A DNA stretch of 6,331 nt from Thermococci archaeon (lineage in GTDB: Archaea; Methanobacteriota_B; Thermococci; Thermococcales; Thermococcaceae): NCBI GenBank assembly GCA_003663535.1, contig QMUE01000087.1:1-6331 (forward strand), given 5' to 3'. This document shows, piece after piece, positions 1 to 5,850 of this stretch (its first letter is position 1; every line of letters starts with the position of its first letter). A program made the position numbers and the translations under genes. Below the pieces are notes generated by a model, which had not been told where the DNA came from, searched no databases, and saw only the letters and a program-made list of their open reading frames with translations.

Positions 1-503
1 TATTCTTCTCCAATCACTTTGAGCTTGTTAATTTCATTTTCTATCATTGCTTCAAAGGAATAAATTGGTGATCTCTCAACTTCAACAACTATTATTTGAT
101 AATCAGCCACTTCAAACGTTGGCAAAGTATCGAAGGGTATTCCCGTGGGGGAGTCGAGAAATAGTACAGGAAATTTGTACTTCATCAGTTCAACTATTTC
201 TCTCAGACGTTTGGGAGAGATTCCTACAACATCTTGCAACCTGGTGCTACCGGGCATTACATTAACAGCGGTTTTTCCATGCTTGTATATTGCCCATTCA
301 GGATCTACATCGGGATTTTTAAGAATGGAGTGGAGTGTGTAACTAACATTTTCTAGGGCAAAATGAAAACCTAAGTTGGGCAAAAAAAGATCTCCATCTA
401 TTGCGAGGGTTCGGTACTCCTTTTGGGCAAAATATACACTTAAATTCGCGGTAGTTGTAGTTTTTCCGGCCCCACCTCTTCCAGTGACGATTATAACGGG
501 CAT
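1..503 (-). CDS. MinD/ParA-like P-loop ATPase, 3' end cut by window edge
   Basis: The visible 167 residues begin with a ParA/MinD-type deviant Walker A motif, TGRGGAGKTTTT (residues 7-18). A switch-I/Walker A' region follows (AIDGDLFLPNLG, 34-45, with Asp36 and Asp38), then the switch-II/Walker B-like FLDSPTG (115-121) after a hydrophobic strand. These proteins bind and hydrolyse ATP and usually dimerise, acting in positioning, partitioning or metal-cluster loading. The substrate of this one cannot be told from sequence. The ATG at 503 is chosen because a GGAG Shine-Dalgarno lies 8 nt upstream; a GTG three codons earlier overlaps that site and is less likely. Oddity: the signature lysine of the KGGxGKT motif is arginine (Arg9). 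Full MinD-like proteins are about 240-260 residues, so roughly a third is missing. I find no frameshift. No partner gene lies next to it; the TRAM gene upstream has a separate terminator. Confidence 0.9.
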   Translation of the reverse strand, partial: MPVIIVTGRGGAGKTTTTANLSVYFAQKEYRTLAIDGDLFLPNLGFHFALENVSYTLHSILKNPDVDPEWAIYKHGKTAVNVMPGSTRLQDVVGISPKRLREIVELMKYKFPVLFLDSPTGIPFDTLPTFEVADYQIIVVEVERSPIYSFEAMIENEINKLKVIGEE

Positions 504-552
504 TGTATCCACTCCTGTTATAGTAAATGCTGATGAGTTCAAATACACAGGG

Positions 553-585
553 TACTTAGTATACACTACCTAGGTATGTAAAGTA
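553..585. promoter_or_regulatory. Overlapping dyads between TATA box and start site, operator candidate
   Basis: An imperfect inverted repeat has 12-base arms at 553-564 and 574-585 (9 of 12 positions symmetric; TACTTnnnATAC versus GTATnnnAAGTA) around a 9-base spacer. A perfect 10-base palindrome, TACCTAGGTA, lies at 567-576. Both sit directly downstream of the minus-strand TATA box and over the predicted start site of the MinD-like gene, where an archaeal repressor would block RNA polymerase. The regulator is unknown; function is inferred from position and symmetry. Confidence 0.4.
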
Positions 586-587
586 AG

Positions 588-596
588 AAATATAAG
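588..596 (-). promoter_or_regulatory. TATA box for the MinD-like gene
   Basis: On the minus strand, CTTATATTT preceded by an A-rich stretch (GAAAAT) resembles an archaeal BRE/TATA element. About 25 nt downstream predicts a start site near 567, giving a leader of about 60 nt that holds the GGAG ribosome site. The placement is inferred by pattern only. Confidence 0.5.
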
Positions 597-617
597 ATTT
601 TCCATAAAAGTAGAATG

Positions 618-624
618 AAAAAAA
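618..624 (-). terminator. Oligo-T terminator of the TRAM gene
   Basis: Seven T residues on the minus strand begin immediately after the TGA stop (625-627). Runs of five to eight T without an obligatory hairpin are the usual intrinsic terminators in Thermococcales. It separates the TRAM gene from the MinD-like gene. Confidence 0.6.
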
Positions 625-876
625 TCAGCCTATGAGTTCCCCAAACGCAAACTTCGGTTTTACACTGTTAATGACGATTTCCACTTCATCCCCCACTTTT
701 GTGTTAGGAACAAAGATCACAAATCCCTTAATTCTAGCTATTCCATCTCCACCCTTTCCAAGAGCTTCGATTTTCACCTTGTATCTTTCCCCAACTTTTA
801 CCGGGGGAAGTTTTGGGGTCCTCCTATCTATTTTCCTCTTTCCAAACTTTCTATCTTCCAATTCAGACACCACCAA
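625..876 (-). CDS. Small TRAM-domain protein, probable RNA-binding
   Basis: At 83 residues this is a charged N-terminal tail (1-24, rich in Lys/Arg/Glu) followed by a complete TRAM domain (about 25-82): [15 protein letters not shown], then [18 protein letters not shown], then [21 protein letters not shown]. The GDGIA turn and the FVIFVP strand are typical of the family. TRAM domains form small OB-like barrels that bind RNA; stand-alone archaeal TRAM proteins are common, and one from Methanococcus maripaludis has been described as an RNA chaperone. A cytoplasmic RNA-binding role is therefore likely, but the target is unknown. The start is uncertain: the frame opens at TTG (876), with GTG codons next, while a GGTGGTG Shine-Dalgarno-like run at 874-868 lies 6 nt before another TTG at 861 (residue 6), which may be the true start. 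A T7 run follows the stop directly. Confidence 0.88.
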   Translation of the reverse strand: MVVSELEDRKFGKRKIDRRTPKLPPVKVGERYKVKIEALGKGGDGIARIKGFVIFVPNTKVGDEVEIVINSVKPKFAFGELIG

Positions 877-910
877 ACAAGTATCTGCAATCTTATGGTG
901 ATAATAGGAG

Positions 911-924
911 TACTTAAGGTTTTT
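911..924 (-). promoter_or_regulatory. TATA box candidate for the TRAM gene
   Basis: The minus strand reads AAAAACCTTAAGTA, an A-rich BRE followed by a CTTAAGTA TATA-like element. A start about 25 nt on falls near 889, leaving a short leader of about 13 nt to the TTG at 876 or about 28 nt to the TTG at 861. The match is moderate. Confidence 0.45.
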
Positions 925-1054
925 GGTGTTTAGAACCTAATCTTCAAACTTTCATTGCTCAGGTGAGTTATCATACTCTAAAGGACGAGGTTTTGACAAA
1001 AAATTTATCTCCTAGTTGCTTGCAAGGCCCCTTCCGAAAGGGTGGTGGGGAAGG

Positions 1055-1062
1055 TTTAAATA
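1055..1062 (+). promoter_or_regulatory. Strong TATA box ahead of the structured RNA
   Basis: TTTAAATA preceded by GAAGG is a near-consensus archaeal TATA box. It predicts a start near 1083, just before the chain of hairpins. A second weaker candidate, AATTTAT preceded by an A-run, lies at about 1001-1007 and would start a longer transcript near 1030. Confidence 0.65.
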
Positions 1063-1082
1063 CTCTGAGGATGCAGGATATA

Positions 1083-1262
1083 AGGACCTCGTAACAGCCG
1101 AATGGCTGGACAACCCGTAAGGGTTGGTGTAAAGTAGCCCCTGAATCCGTAAGGATAGGGGGTAGTGGTCGTGTGAACCAGCCTGTGAGAGTGAGGTTAC
1201 CGGTAACGGGACGCCGAATGAACTCTCACGAAGCCCCACCCGTTAGGGCGGGGTAGTTCACA
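1083..1262 (+). ncRNA. GC-rich structured RNA (ncRNA, omega-RNA-like or tdh leader)
   Basis: This segment is about 56% GC over 1091-1260 in an otherwise AT-rich window and lacks a credible protein frame. Hairpins read in order: CAGCC/GGCTG with GAAT loop (1095-1108); CAACCC/GGGTTG with GTAA tetraloop (1111-1126); CCCCT-ATCC/GGAT-AGGGG with GTAA tetraloop and a 2-base bulge (1138-1161); TGGT/ACCA (1166-1180); GTGAGAG paired with CTCTCAC (1185-1191 with 1223-1229); and the terminal GC hairpin (1233-1253). GTAAC at 1091-1095 can also pair with GTTAC at 1196-1200, which would cross the previous helix as a pseudoknot. GC-rich islands in AT-rich hyperthermophiles often mark ncRNAs (the Hgc RNAs were found this way), but I cannot assign it to a named family. 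There is no clear T-run after the last hairpin, so read-through into tdh, 50 bases on, is possible. Confidence 0.7.
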
Positions 1263-1299
1263 TCACAGATAACTAAGGTATTAATGTTAAAAAATTCAT

Positions 1300-1308
1300 G
1301 GAGATGAT
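1300..1308 (+). promoter_or_regulatory. Shine-Dalgarno site that decides the tdh start
   Basis: GGAGATGAT matches the ideal archaeal GGAGGTGAT at 8 of 9 positions and ends 4 nt before the TTG at 1313. It overlaps the ATG codons at 1298 and 1304, which therefore are unlikely to be starts. Confidence 0.75.
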
Positions 1309-1312
1309 AACT

Positions 1313-2356
1313 TTGAACGAAAAAATGCTTGGAATAATGAAGAGTAAGCCAGCTTATGGTGCAGAACTTGTTGAAGTTGATGTTCCAAAACCAAAAGAAG
1401 GGGAAGTTCTTATTAAGGTTCTTGCGACAAGCATTTGCGGCACTGACCTACATATTTACGAGTGGAATGAATGGGCTCAAAGCAGGATCAAACCTCCCCA
1501 GATAATGGGACATGAAGTGGCAGGTGAGGTAGTGGAAGTAGGTCCAGGGGTTCATAATCTCAAAATAGGAGATTATATTTCTGCGGAGACCCACATAGTT
1601 TGTGGGGAGTGTTATCAATGTAGGACTGGCAATTACCATGTATGTCAGAATACGAAGATATTTGGTGTAGATAGCGATGGTGTTTTTGCTGAATATGCAA
1701 TTGTTCCAGCACAAAATGCTTGGAAAAATCCAAAGAATATTCCACCAGAGTATGCAACTCTCCAAGAACCTCTTGGAAATGCTGTTGATACAGTTTTGGC
1801 TGGCCCTGTTGCTAGTAAGACTGTTCTAATTACTGGAGCTGGCCCATTGGGTCTTTTGGGAATCACTGTTGCAAAAGCAAGTGGGGCATCCCTTGTCATT
1901 GTGAGTGAGCCAAGTGAGTTTAGAAGAAACCTCGCAAAGAAAGTAGGTGCTGATGTTGTCATAAACTCGATGGAAGAGGATGTTGTCAGGGAAGTGAAGG
2001 ATTTGACTAATGGTAACGGTGTAGATGTTTTCCTTGAATTTAGCGGTGCGCCAAGAGCTCTTGAGCAGGGCCTCCAAGCAGTAACACCTGCTGGTAGAGT
2101 CAGTCTTTTGGGATTATTCCCAAAAGAGGTTACTTTTGATATAAACAATTTAGTCATCTTCAAGGCCTTAGAGGTCCATGGAATAACTGGAAGGCACTTA
2201 TGGCAAACTTGGTACACCGTTTCAAATCTTTTGAAAAGTGGAAAGCTTAACTTGGATCCAGTCATAACCCACAAATACAAGGGATTTGACAAGTTTGAAG
2301 AGGCTTTTGAATTAATGAGGGCCGGAAAAACGGGAAAAGTTGTTTTTATTCCATAA
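1313..2356 (+). CDS. tdh: L-threonine 3-dehydrogenase
   Basis: A zinc-dependent, NAD+-linked medium-chain dehydrogenase of 347 residues, oxidising L-threonine to 2-amino-3-ketobutyrate, the first step of threonine breakdown to glycine. Numbered from TTG 1313, the catalytic-zinc ligands are Cys42, His67, Glu68 and Glu152 and the structural-zinc cysteines are 97, 100, 103 and 111, the positions I recall for Pyrococcus Tdh. Other landmarks are the GHE signature (66-68), the Rossmann GAGPLG (175-180) and Glu199, which holds the NAD ribose. The frame stays open to an ATG at 1298, but that codon overlaps the Shine-Dalgarno, and the TTG start yields MNEKM, resembling MSEKM and MAEKM as remembered from Pyrococcus and Thermococcus homologues. 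No convincing promoter lies between the structured RNA and the gene. A T-rich terminator follows. Nothing suggests an operon with pheST. Confidence 0.96.
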   Translation: MNEKMLGIMKSKPAYGAELVEVDVPKPKEGEVLIKVLATSICGTDLHIYEWNEWAQSRIKPPQIMGHEVAGEVVEVGPGVHNLKIGDYISAETHIVCGECYQCRTGNYHVCQNTKIFGVDSDGVFAEYAIVPAQNAWKNPKNIPPEYATLQEPLGNAVDTVLAGPVASKTVLITGAGPLGLLGITVAKASGASLVIVSEPSEFRRNLAKKVGADVVINSMEEDVVREVKDLTNGNGVDVFLEFSGAPRALEQGLQAVTPAGRVSLLGLFPKEVTFDINNLVIFKALEVHGITGRHLWQTWYTVSNLLKSGKLNLDPVITHKYKGFDKFEEAFELMRAGKTGKVVFIP

Positions 2357-2369
2357 AGATATTGGCACG

Positions 2370-2394
2370 TTTTTGTATTTTTTGTTTATTTTTT
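2370..2394 (+). terminator. Multiple oligo-T terminator after tdh
   Basis: Three T-runs (T5 at 2370-2374, T6 at 2378-2383, T6 at 2389-2394) follow the tdh stop within 40 nt, with no strong hairpin. This is the standard Thermococcales intrinsic terminator pattern and should insulate pheST from tdh. Confidence 0.7.
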
Positions 2395-2404
2395 CACCGC
2401 AATT

Positions 2405-2412
2405 TTTAAGTA
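2405..2412 (+). promoter_or_regulatory. TATA box of the pheST operon
   Basis: TTTAAGTA, preceded by CGCAATT, lies 33 nt before the pheS ATG. A start about 25 nt from its centre falls near 2430-2433, giving a leader of only about 12-15 nt made of the G-rich ribosome site (GGGGGGTTGGT, 2433-2443). Confidence 0.6.
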
Positions 2413-2444
2413 ACTCTTGTAAGACTTCTCTTGGGGGGTTGGTA

Positions 2445-3956
2445 ATGGAGTTAAGTTATCAGGAAAAGGTGACTCTCATCAAGCTTAGAGAGTTGAAAAA
2501 AGTAAGCTTTGATAAATTAGTGAAGGAAACAGGTTTGGATCAAGTAGCAGTCATGAGGGCCATTCTATGGCTCCAGAGCAAGAGGCTTGCAAAGCTTCAT
2601 GAGAAACAAAAAAGAATTGTAAAAATCACTGAATTGGGAGAAAAATATGCAAAAATAGGTCTTCCTGAAAGAAGGGCCTTGGAACTTCTCGTAGAAAAAG
2701 GTAAGGTAACTTTAGAAGACCTAAGAGAAGTTCTTAGTGAAGATGAACTTAGACCGATAATTGGAATTCTTAGAAAAGAGGGTTGGGCAACTGTTAGGAA
2801 GGAAGATGGTGTTCTTACCCTTGAGCTTACAGAGAAGGGTAAAGATGCCCTTACCAAAGAAAGGCCCATTGATATTGCATTGAAAGTTCTTGCAGAAAAA
2901 AGAGAAGTAGAGGTCAAAGAAATTGAAAACTTACTTCCATTAAAAGAACTAAAGACCAGAAAAATCGGTGAAGAAGATGCAAAAGCTGAAAGGGAAGTTG
3001 AAATTACAGATGAAGGGTTAAAAATTGCTAGTGAGGGACTTGAGCTTAAGGAAGAGGTTTCTATTCTAACTCCAGAGTTAATAAAGAGTGGCGGATGGAG
3101 GAATGTAGAATTCAAACGTTTTAACATCCATGCCCCTGTAAAAAGGCTTTATCCAGGTAAGAAGCAACCTTATAGAACTTTTCTTGATAAAATAAGAAGA
3201 AAACTTATAGAGATGGGCTTCATTGAAATGACAGTGGAGAGCTTAATAGAAACACAATTCTGGAATTTTGATGCTTTATTTCAGCCTCAAAATCACCCTG
3301 CAAGGGACTGGACTGACACATATCAGCTTAAGTATCCAAAATATGGGTCTCTTCCGGATGAGACACTCGTGGAGAGGATTAAAGCCTCCCATGAGCACGG
3401 TTGGATCACGGGTTCAAAAGGATGGGGATATAAGTGGGATCCAAGAACTGCCATGTTGCTGATGCCAAGAGCTCACGCAACTGCATTGAGTGCAAGACAG
3501 CTTGGAAAGGGTGTTCAAATTCCAGGGAAGTACTTTGCTATTCAAAGGGTCTTTAGGCCTGATGTTCTTGACAGAACACACTTAATAGAGTTTAACCAAG
3601 TGGATGGCTTTGTAGTTGGAGAAACTTTAACTTTCAAACATCTTCTTGGAATATTAAAACGATTTGCAGTTGAGATTGCTGGAGCAAAGAAAGTGAAATT
3701 CCTTCCCGATTACTATCCATTTACAGAGCCAAGCGTGCAGATGAGCGCTTACCATGAGGAACTTGGATGGGTAGAATTTGGAGGAGCGGGAGTATTTAGA
3801 GAAGAAATGACCAAGGCCCTTGGTATTGATGTTCCGGCAATAGCCTGGGGAATTGGAATTGATCGTCTAGCAATGTTCAAGCTTGGGATAGATGATATAA
3901 GATACCTCTTTAGCTATGATTTGAAATGGTTAAGAGAAGCAAAGCTGGTGTGGTGA
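2445..3956 (+). CDS. pheS: Phenylalanyl-tRNA synthetase alpha subunit
   Basis: At 503 residues this is the catalytic subunit of the heterotetrameric enzyme that charges tRNA-Phe with phenylalanine using ATP. Residues 1 to about 215 are lysine/glutamate-rich winged-helix-like repeats, typical of the long archaeal/eukaryotic alpha subunit and replacing the bacterial coiled coil for tRNA contact. The class II core follows: motif 1 around 228-260, motif 2 at 369-389 ([20 protein letters not shown]), the phenylalanine-pocket segments FTEPSVQMS (426-434) and FGGAGVFRE (445-453), and motif 3 at 467-481 with the GIGIDRLAM arginine. The frame is open to an ATG at 2340, but that extension crosses the T-rich terminator and TATA box; the ATG at 2445 has a G-rich Shine-Dalgarno and gives the family length. 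The gene ends in tandem TGA TGA codons that form part of the pheT ribosome site. Confidence 0.97.
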   Translation: MELSYQEKVTLIKLRELKKVSFDKLVKETGLDQVAVMRAILWLQSKRLAKLHEKQKRIVKITELGEKYAKIGLPERRALELLVEKGKVTLEDLREVLSEDELRPIIGILRKEGWATVRKEDGVLTLELTEKGKDALTKERPIDIALKVLAEKREVEVKEIENLLPLKELKTRKIGEEDAKAEREVEITDEGLKIASEGLELKEEVSILTPELIKSGGWRNVEFKRFNIHAPVKRLYPGKKQPYRTFLDKIRRKLIEMGFIEMTVESLIETQFWNFDALFQPQNHPARDWTDTYQLKYPKYGSLPDETLVERIKASHEHGWITGSKGWGYKWDPRTAMLLMPRAHATALSARQLGKGVQIPGKYFAIQRVFRPDVLDRTHLIEFNQVDGFVVGETLTFKHLLGILKRFAVEIAGAKKVKFLPDYYPFTEPSVQMSAYHEELGWVEFGGAGVFREEMTKALGIDVPAIAWGIGIDRLAMFKLGIDDIRYLFSYDLKWLREAKLVW

Positions 3957-3957
3957 T
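3952..3957 (+). promoter_or_regulatory. pheT Shine-Dalgarno embedded in the pheS stop codons
   Basis: GGTGAT spans the last pheS codon and its stop and lies 5 nt before the pheT ATG at 3963. Only 6 nt separate the genes, so ribosomes ending pheS can restart on pheT. This is translational coupling, suited to a stoichiometric complex. Confidence 0.75.
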
Positions 3958-3962
3958 GAGAA

Positions 3963-5645
3963 ATGCCGAAATTCGACGTTGCCAAGCATGATTTAGAGAG
4001 ACTGGTTGGGAAGGAATTCACAGTAGAGGAATGGGAGGATCTCTTCCTCTATGCTAAGTGTGAACTTGATGATATATGGGAGCACGAAGGTAAAATCTAC
4101 TTTAAGGCAGATGCTAAGGATACAAATAGGCCAGATCTATGGAGCGCTGAAGGAATAGCCAGACAGGTTCGTTGGGCTTTAGGGATGGTAAGGGGCTTAC
4201 CAAGGTATGACATTGAGGAAAGCGATGTCATAGTTTATGTTGATGAGAAACTCAAGGATATAAGACCTTTTGGTGTTTATGCCGTAGTTGAGGATCTTGA
4301 GCTAGATGAAGAAGCCTTAAAGCAGATAATTCAGCTTCAAGAAAAGGTAGCGTTAACACTTGGCAGAAAAAGAAAAGAAGTTGCTATTGGAACGTTTGAT
4401 TTTGATAAGCTGAGGCCTCCCTTCTATTATAAAGCTGTTGAGCCCAAAAAGATAGAATTTGTCCCCTTGAACTGTGAAAGAGAAATGAGTGCAGAGGAAA
4501 TACTTGAAGAACATGAAAAAGGAAAAGAGTATGGTCATCTAATTAAAGGCAGACCTTATTACCCGTTGCTTGTTGATAGTGAGGGGAACGTCCTATCAAT
4601 GCCTCCAGTCATTAACTCCGAAACTCATGGAAAAGTTACAGAAGAAACAAAAAGCATTTTTATAGATATCACAGGGTGGCATCTAGAAACAATTATGCTG
4701 GCGTTAAACGTGATTGTGACGGCCTTGGCTGAGAGGGGAGGAAAAATAAGGAGTGTTAGGGTAATTTATAAGGATTTTGAATTAAAGACCCCAGATTTAA
4801 CTCCCAAAGAGTTTGAGGTTGATCTCAACTACATTAAAAGGCTAGCAGGCGTTGAGCTCACAGATAAAGATATCAAAGACCTTCTTGAGCGCATGATGTA
4901 TGAGGTCGATTTTGTCGATAGAAGAGCAAAACTAAAGTATCCAGCCTTTAGGAATGACATAATGCACCCGAGAGATGTTTTGGAAGATGTGCTTATTGCA
5001 TATGGTTATAACAACATTGAACCAGAAGAACCAGAGTTAGCAGTTCAAGGAAAGGGGGACGACTTTGTAGATTTCGAAAATGCAATTAGAGATCTAATGG
5101 TAGGATTTGGTCTTCAAGAGGTCATGACTTTCAACTTAACTAATAGAGAAGCACAGTTTGATAAGATGAACATTCCAGAGAAAGATATAGTTGAAATAGA
5201 GAATCCAATAAGTCAAAAATGGAGTGCCCTTAGGAGATGGCTTCTACCAAGCCTAATGGAGTTTTTGGGCCGGAATACCCATGAGGAGTATCCCCAGAGG
5301 ATTTTTGAGGTTGGCAAAGTCACTTTGATTGATGAGAGCAGGGAAACTAAGACTATAAGTGAAAGTAAACTTGGAGTTGCTATAGCACACCCAAAAGTCA
5401 CTTTCACTGAGGCTAAGGAAATTCTTGACAGTGTGCTTCGGCACTTAGGTGCAGAGTACGCGATTAGGGAGATAGAGCATGGTTCTTTCATTTCAGGAAG
5501 AGCCGGAGAAATAATAGTGGAAGGGAAGAAAGTAGGCATAATAGGTGAAATCCATCCTCAAGTCTTGGAGAACTGGGGGGTGGAGATGCCAGTAGCTGCA
5601 TTTGAGATCTTTTTAAGGCCGTTCTATAAAGAGGGGGTTTTCTGA
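3963..5645 (+). CDS. pheT: Phenylalanyl-tRNA synthetase beta subunit
   Basis: At 560 residues this has the archaeal/eukaryotic length; it lacks the N-terminal EMAP-like tRNA-binding domain and the C-terminal anticodon domain of the roughly 800-residue bacterial form. Domains read in order: B1 (1 to about 85) with DTNRPDLWSAEGIARQ (53-68); the B3/B4 editing module (about 95-265), which hydrolyses tyrosine mischarged onto tRNA-Phe, with PPVINSETHGKVTEETKS (214-231); B5 (about 280-360) with FRNDIMHPRDVLEDV (329-343) and YGYNNIEPEEP; then the catalysis-like B6/B7 fold (about 365-555), which supports the alpha subunit but carries no active site. It forms the alpha2-beta2 enzyme with PheS and is translated from the same mRNA. 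The frame is intact and a T6 run follows the stop directly. Confidence 0.97.
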   Translation: MPKFDVAKHDLERLVGKEFTVEEWEDLFLYAKCELDDIWEHEGKIYFKADAKDTNRPDLWSAEGIARQVRWALGMVRGLPRYDIEESDVIVYVDEKLKDIRPFGVYAVVEDLELDEEALKQIIQLQEKVALTLGRKRKEVAIGTFDFDKLRPPFYYKAVEPKKIEFVPLNCEREMSAEEILEEHEKGKEYGHLIKGRPYYPLLVDSEGNVLSMPPVINSETHGKVTEETKSIFIDITGWHLETIMLALNVIVTALAERGGKIRSVRVIYKDFELKTPDLTPKEFEVDLNYIKRLAGVELTDKDIKDLLERMMYEVDFVDRRAKLKYPAFRNDIMHPRDVLEDVLIAYGYNNIEPEEPELAVQGKGDDFVDFENAIRDLMVGFGLQEVMTFNLTNREAQFDKMNIPEKDIVEIENPISQKWSALRRWLLPSLMEFLGRNTHEEYPQRIFEVGKVTLIDESRETKTISESKLGVAIAHPKVTFTEAKEILDSVLRHLGAEYAIREIEHGSFISGRAGEIIVEGKKVGIIGEIHPQVLENWGVEMPVAAFEIFLRPFYKEGVF

Positions 5646-5651
5646 TTTTTT
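5646..5651 (+). terminator. Oligo-T terminator after pheT
   Basis: Six T residues begin at the base after the pheT TGA, and a further T-rich stretch follows. No hairpin is needed in Thermococcales. Any read-through would meet the hairpin terminator at 5823-5850. Confidence 0.5.
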
Positions 5652-5691
5652 CTAATTATTCCTGCTATTAAGGAATTTTTATATAATAAAG

Positions 5692-5699
5692 TTTAAATA
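5692..5699 (+). promoter_or_regulatory. Strong orphan TATA box downstream of pheT
   Basis: TTTAAATA preceded by AAAG is a consensus-quality archaeal TATA box, with a second AT-rich element (TTTTTATATAA) at 5676-5686. The predicted start is near 5720, more than 250 nt before truA, so it does not serve the truA start directly. AT-richness of the spacer makes chance occurrence possible. Confidence 0.45.
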
Positions 5700-5794
5700 G
5701 AAGAGTTCTCGTTTAGGAATTTCTTTACAAGGATTAACATGATTTCAAAGTTGATTAGAGATTCTTGGATTTCAATATCCACTTCCATCATCAT
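5693..5794 (-). CDS. Possible 33-residue small ORF, unknown function
   Basis: Three ATG codons in a row (5794-5786) open a 33-residue frame: MMMEVDIEIQESLINFEIML, then 13 more residues ending LNENSSI and TAA. A GGTGGT Shine-Dalgarno at 5805-5800 lies an ideal 5 nt upstream. The alternation of acidic and aliphatic residues suggests a single amphipathic helix. I recognise no family. Against it: no clear terminator, a weak TATA (around 5828-5837), convergence with pheT, and overlap with a plus-strand candidate unit. Treat it as a hypothesis resting mainly on the ribosome site. Confidence 0.3.
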   Translation of the reverse strand: MMMEVDIEIQESLINFEIMLILVKKFLNENSSI

Positions 5795-5822
5795 TTCATA
5801 CCACCAATTTTTCTAAATGAAT

Positions 5823-5850
5823 AAAGGGTTTTAGCTTTTACCCTTTTTTT
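5823..5850 (+). terminator. Hairpin plus T7 terminator in the pheT-truA spacer
   Basis: AAAGGGT (5823-5829) and ACCCTTT (5840-5846) form a perfect 7-bp stem around a 10-base loop, and the T-run reads 5844-5850. It is oriented for plus-strand transcripts: either pheST read-through or a short RNA started from the TATA box at 5692-5699. On the minus strand the stem is not followed by a T-run. Confidence 0.6.

Larger units (their letters stand above)
1009..1262 (+). mobile_element. IS200/IS605-type right end with TnpB-tail remnant, no transposase
   Basis: The 3' part (1230-1262) has the look of an IS200/IS605 right end: GAAGCCCC, a hairpin of GCCCCACCC (1233-1241) with GGGCGGGG (1246-1253) around a GTTA loop and one A/C mismatch, then TAGTTCAC. 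The frame that ends at TAG 1254-1256 reads NSHEAPPVRAG, which resembles the C-termini of many TnpB proteins, whose last codons lie inside the omega-RNA scaffold. No other part of TnpB or any TnpA is visible, so this would be a non-autonomous copy or a relic. The left limit is a guess: a GC-rich hairpin lies at 1029-1042 and a TTTAT motif ends at 1008. This rests on remembered family patterns, not a search. Alternatively it is a stand-alone ncRNA gene with a coincidental 3' hairpin. Confidence 0.45.

Noticed and set aside
47..573. Plus-strand frames antisense to the MinD-like gene
   Set aside because: They lie opposite clear P-loop ATPase motifs and show no protein-family signal.
1012..1239. 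75-codon minus-strand frame over the GC-rich element
   Set aside because: It is antisense to a chain of perfect RNA hairpins, has no Shine-Dalgarno or family resemblance, and its composition simply mirrors the GC-rich RNA.
1083..1262. tRNA or C/D-box guide RNA
   Set aside because: No cloverleaf or T-loop consensus (GGTTCRANNCC), and no paired C (RTGATGA) and D (CTGA) boxes at usual spacing.
1645..2292. 215-codon minus-strand frame opposite tdh
   Set aside because: Shadow of the tdh reading frame with low-complexity Ser/Leu/Pro content and no ribosome site.
2340..2444. 35-residue N-terminal extension of pheS from ATG 2340
   Set aside because: It overlaps the tdh end, crosses the T-rich terminator and the pheST TATA box, and is not needed for family length.
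2597..3127. 176-codon minus-strand frame opposite pheS
   Set aside because: Serine-rich shadow of the Lys/Glu-rich N-terminal part of PheS.
1313..5645. tdh-pheS-pheT as one operon
   Set aside because: Three T-runs and a separate TATA box lie between tdh and pheS.
5740..5794. C/D-box sRNA on the minus strand starting with ATGATGA
   Set aside because: The C box matches, but no CTGA D or D' box follows at guide-length spacing; the triple ATG explains the match.
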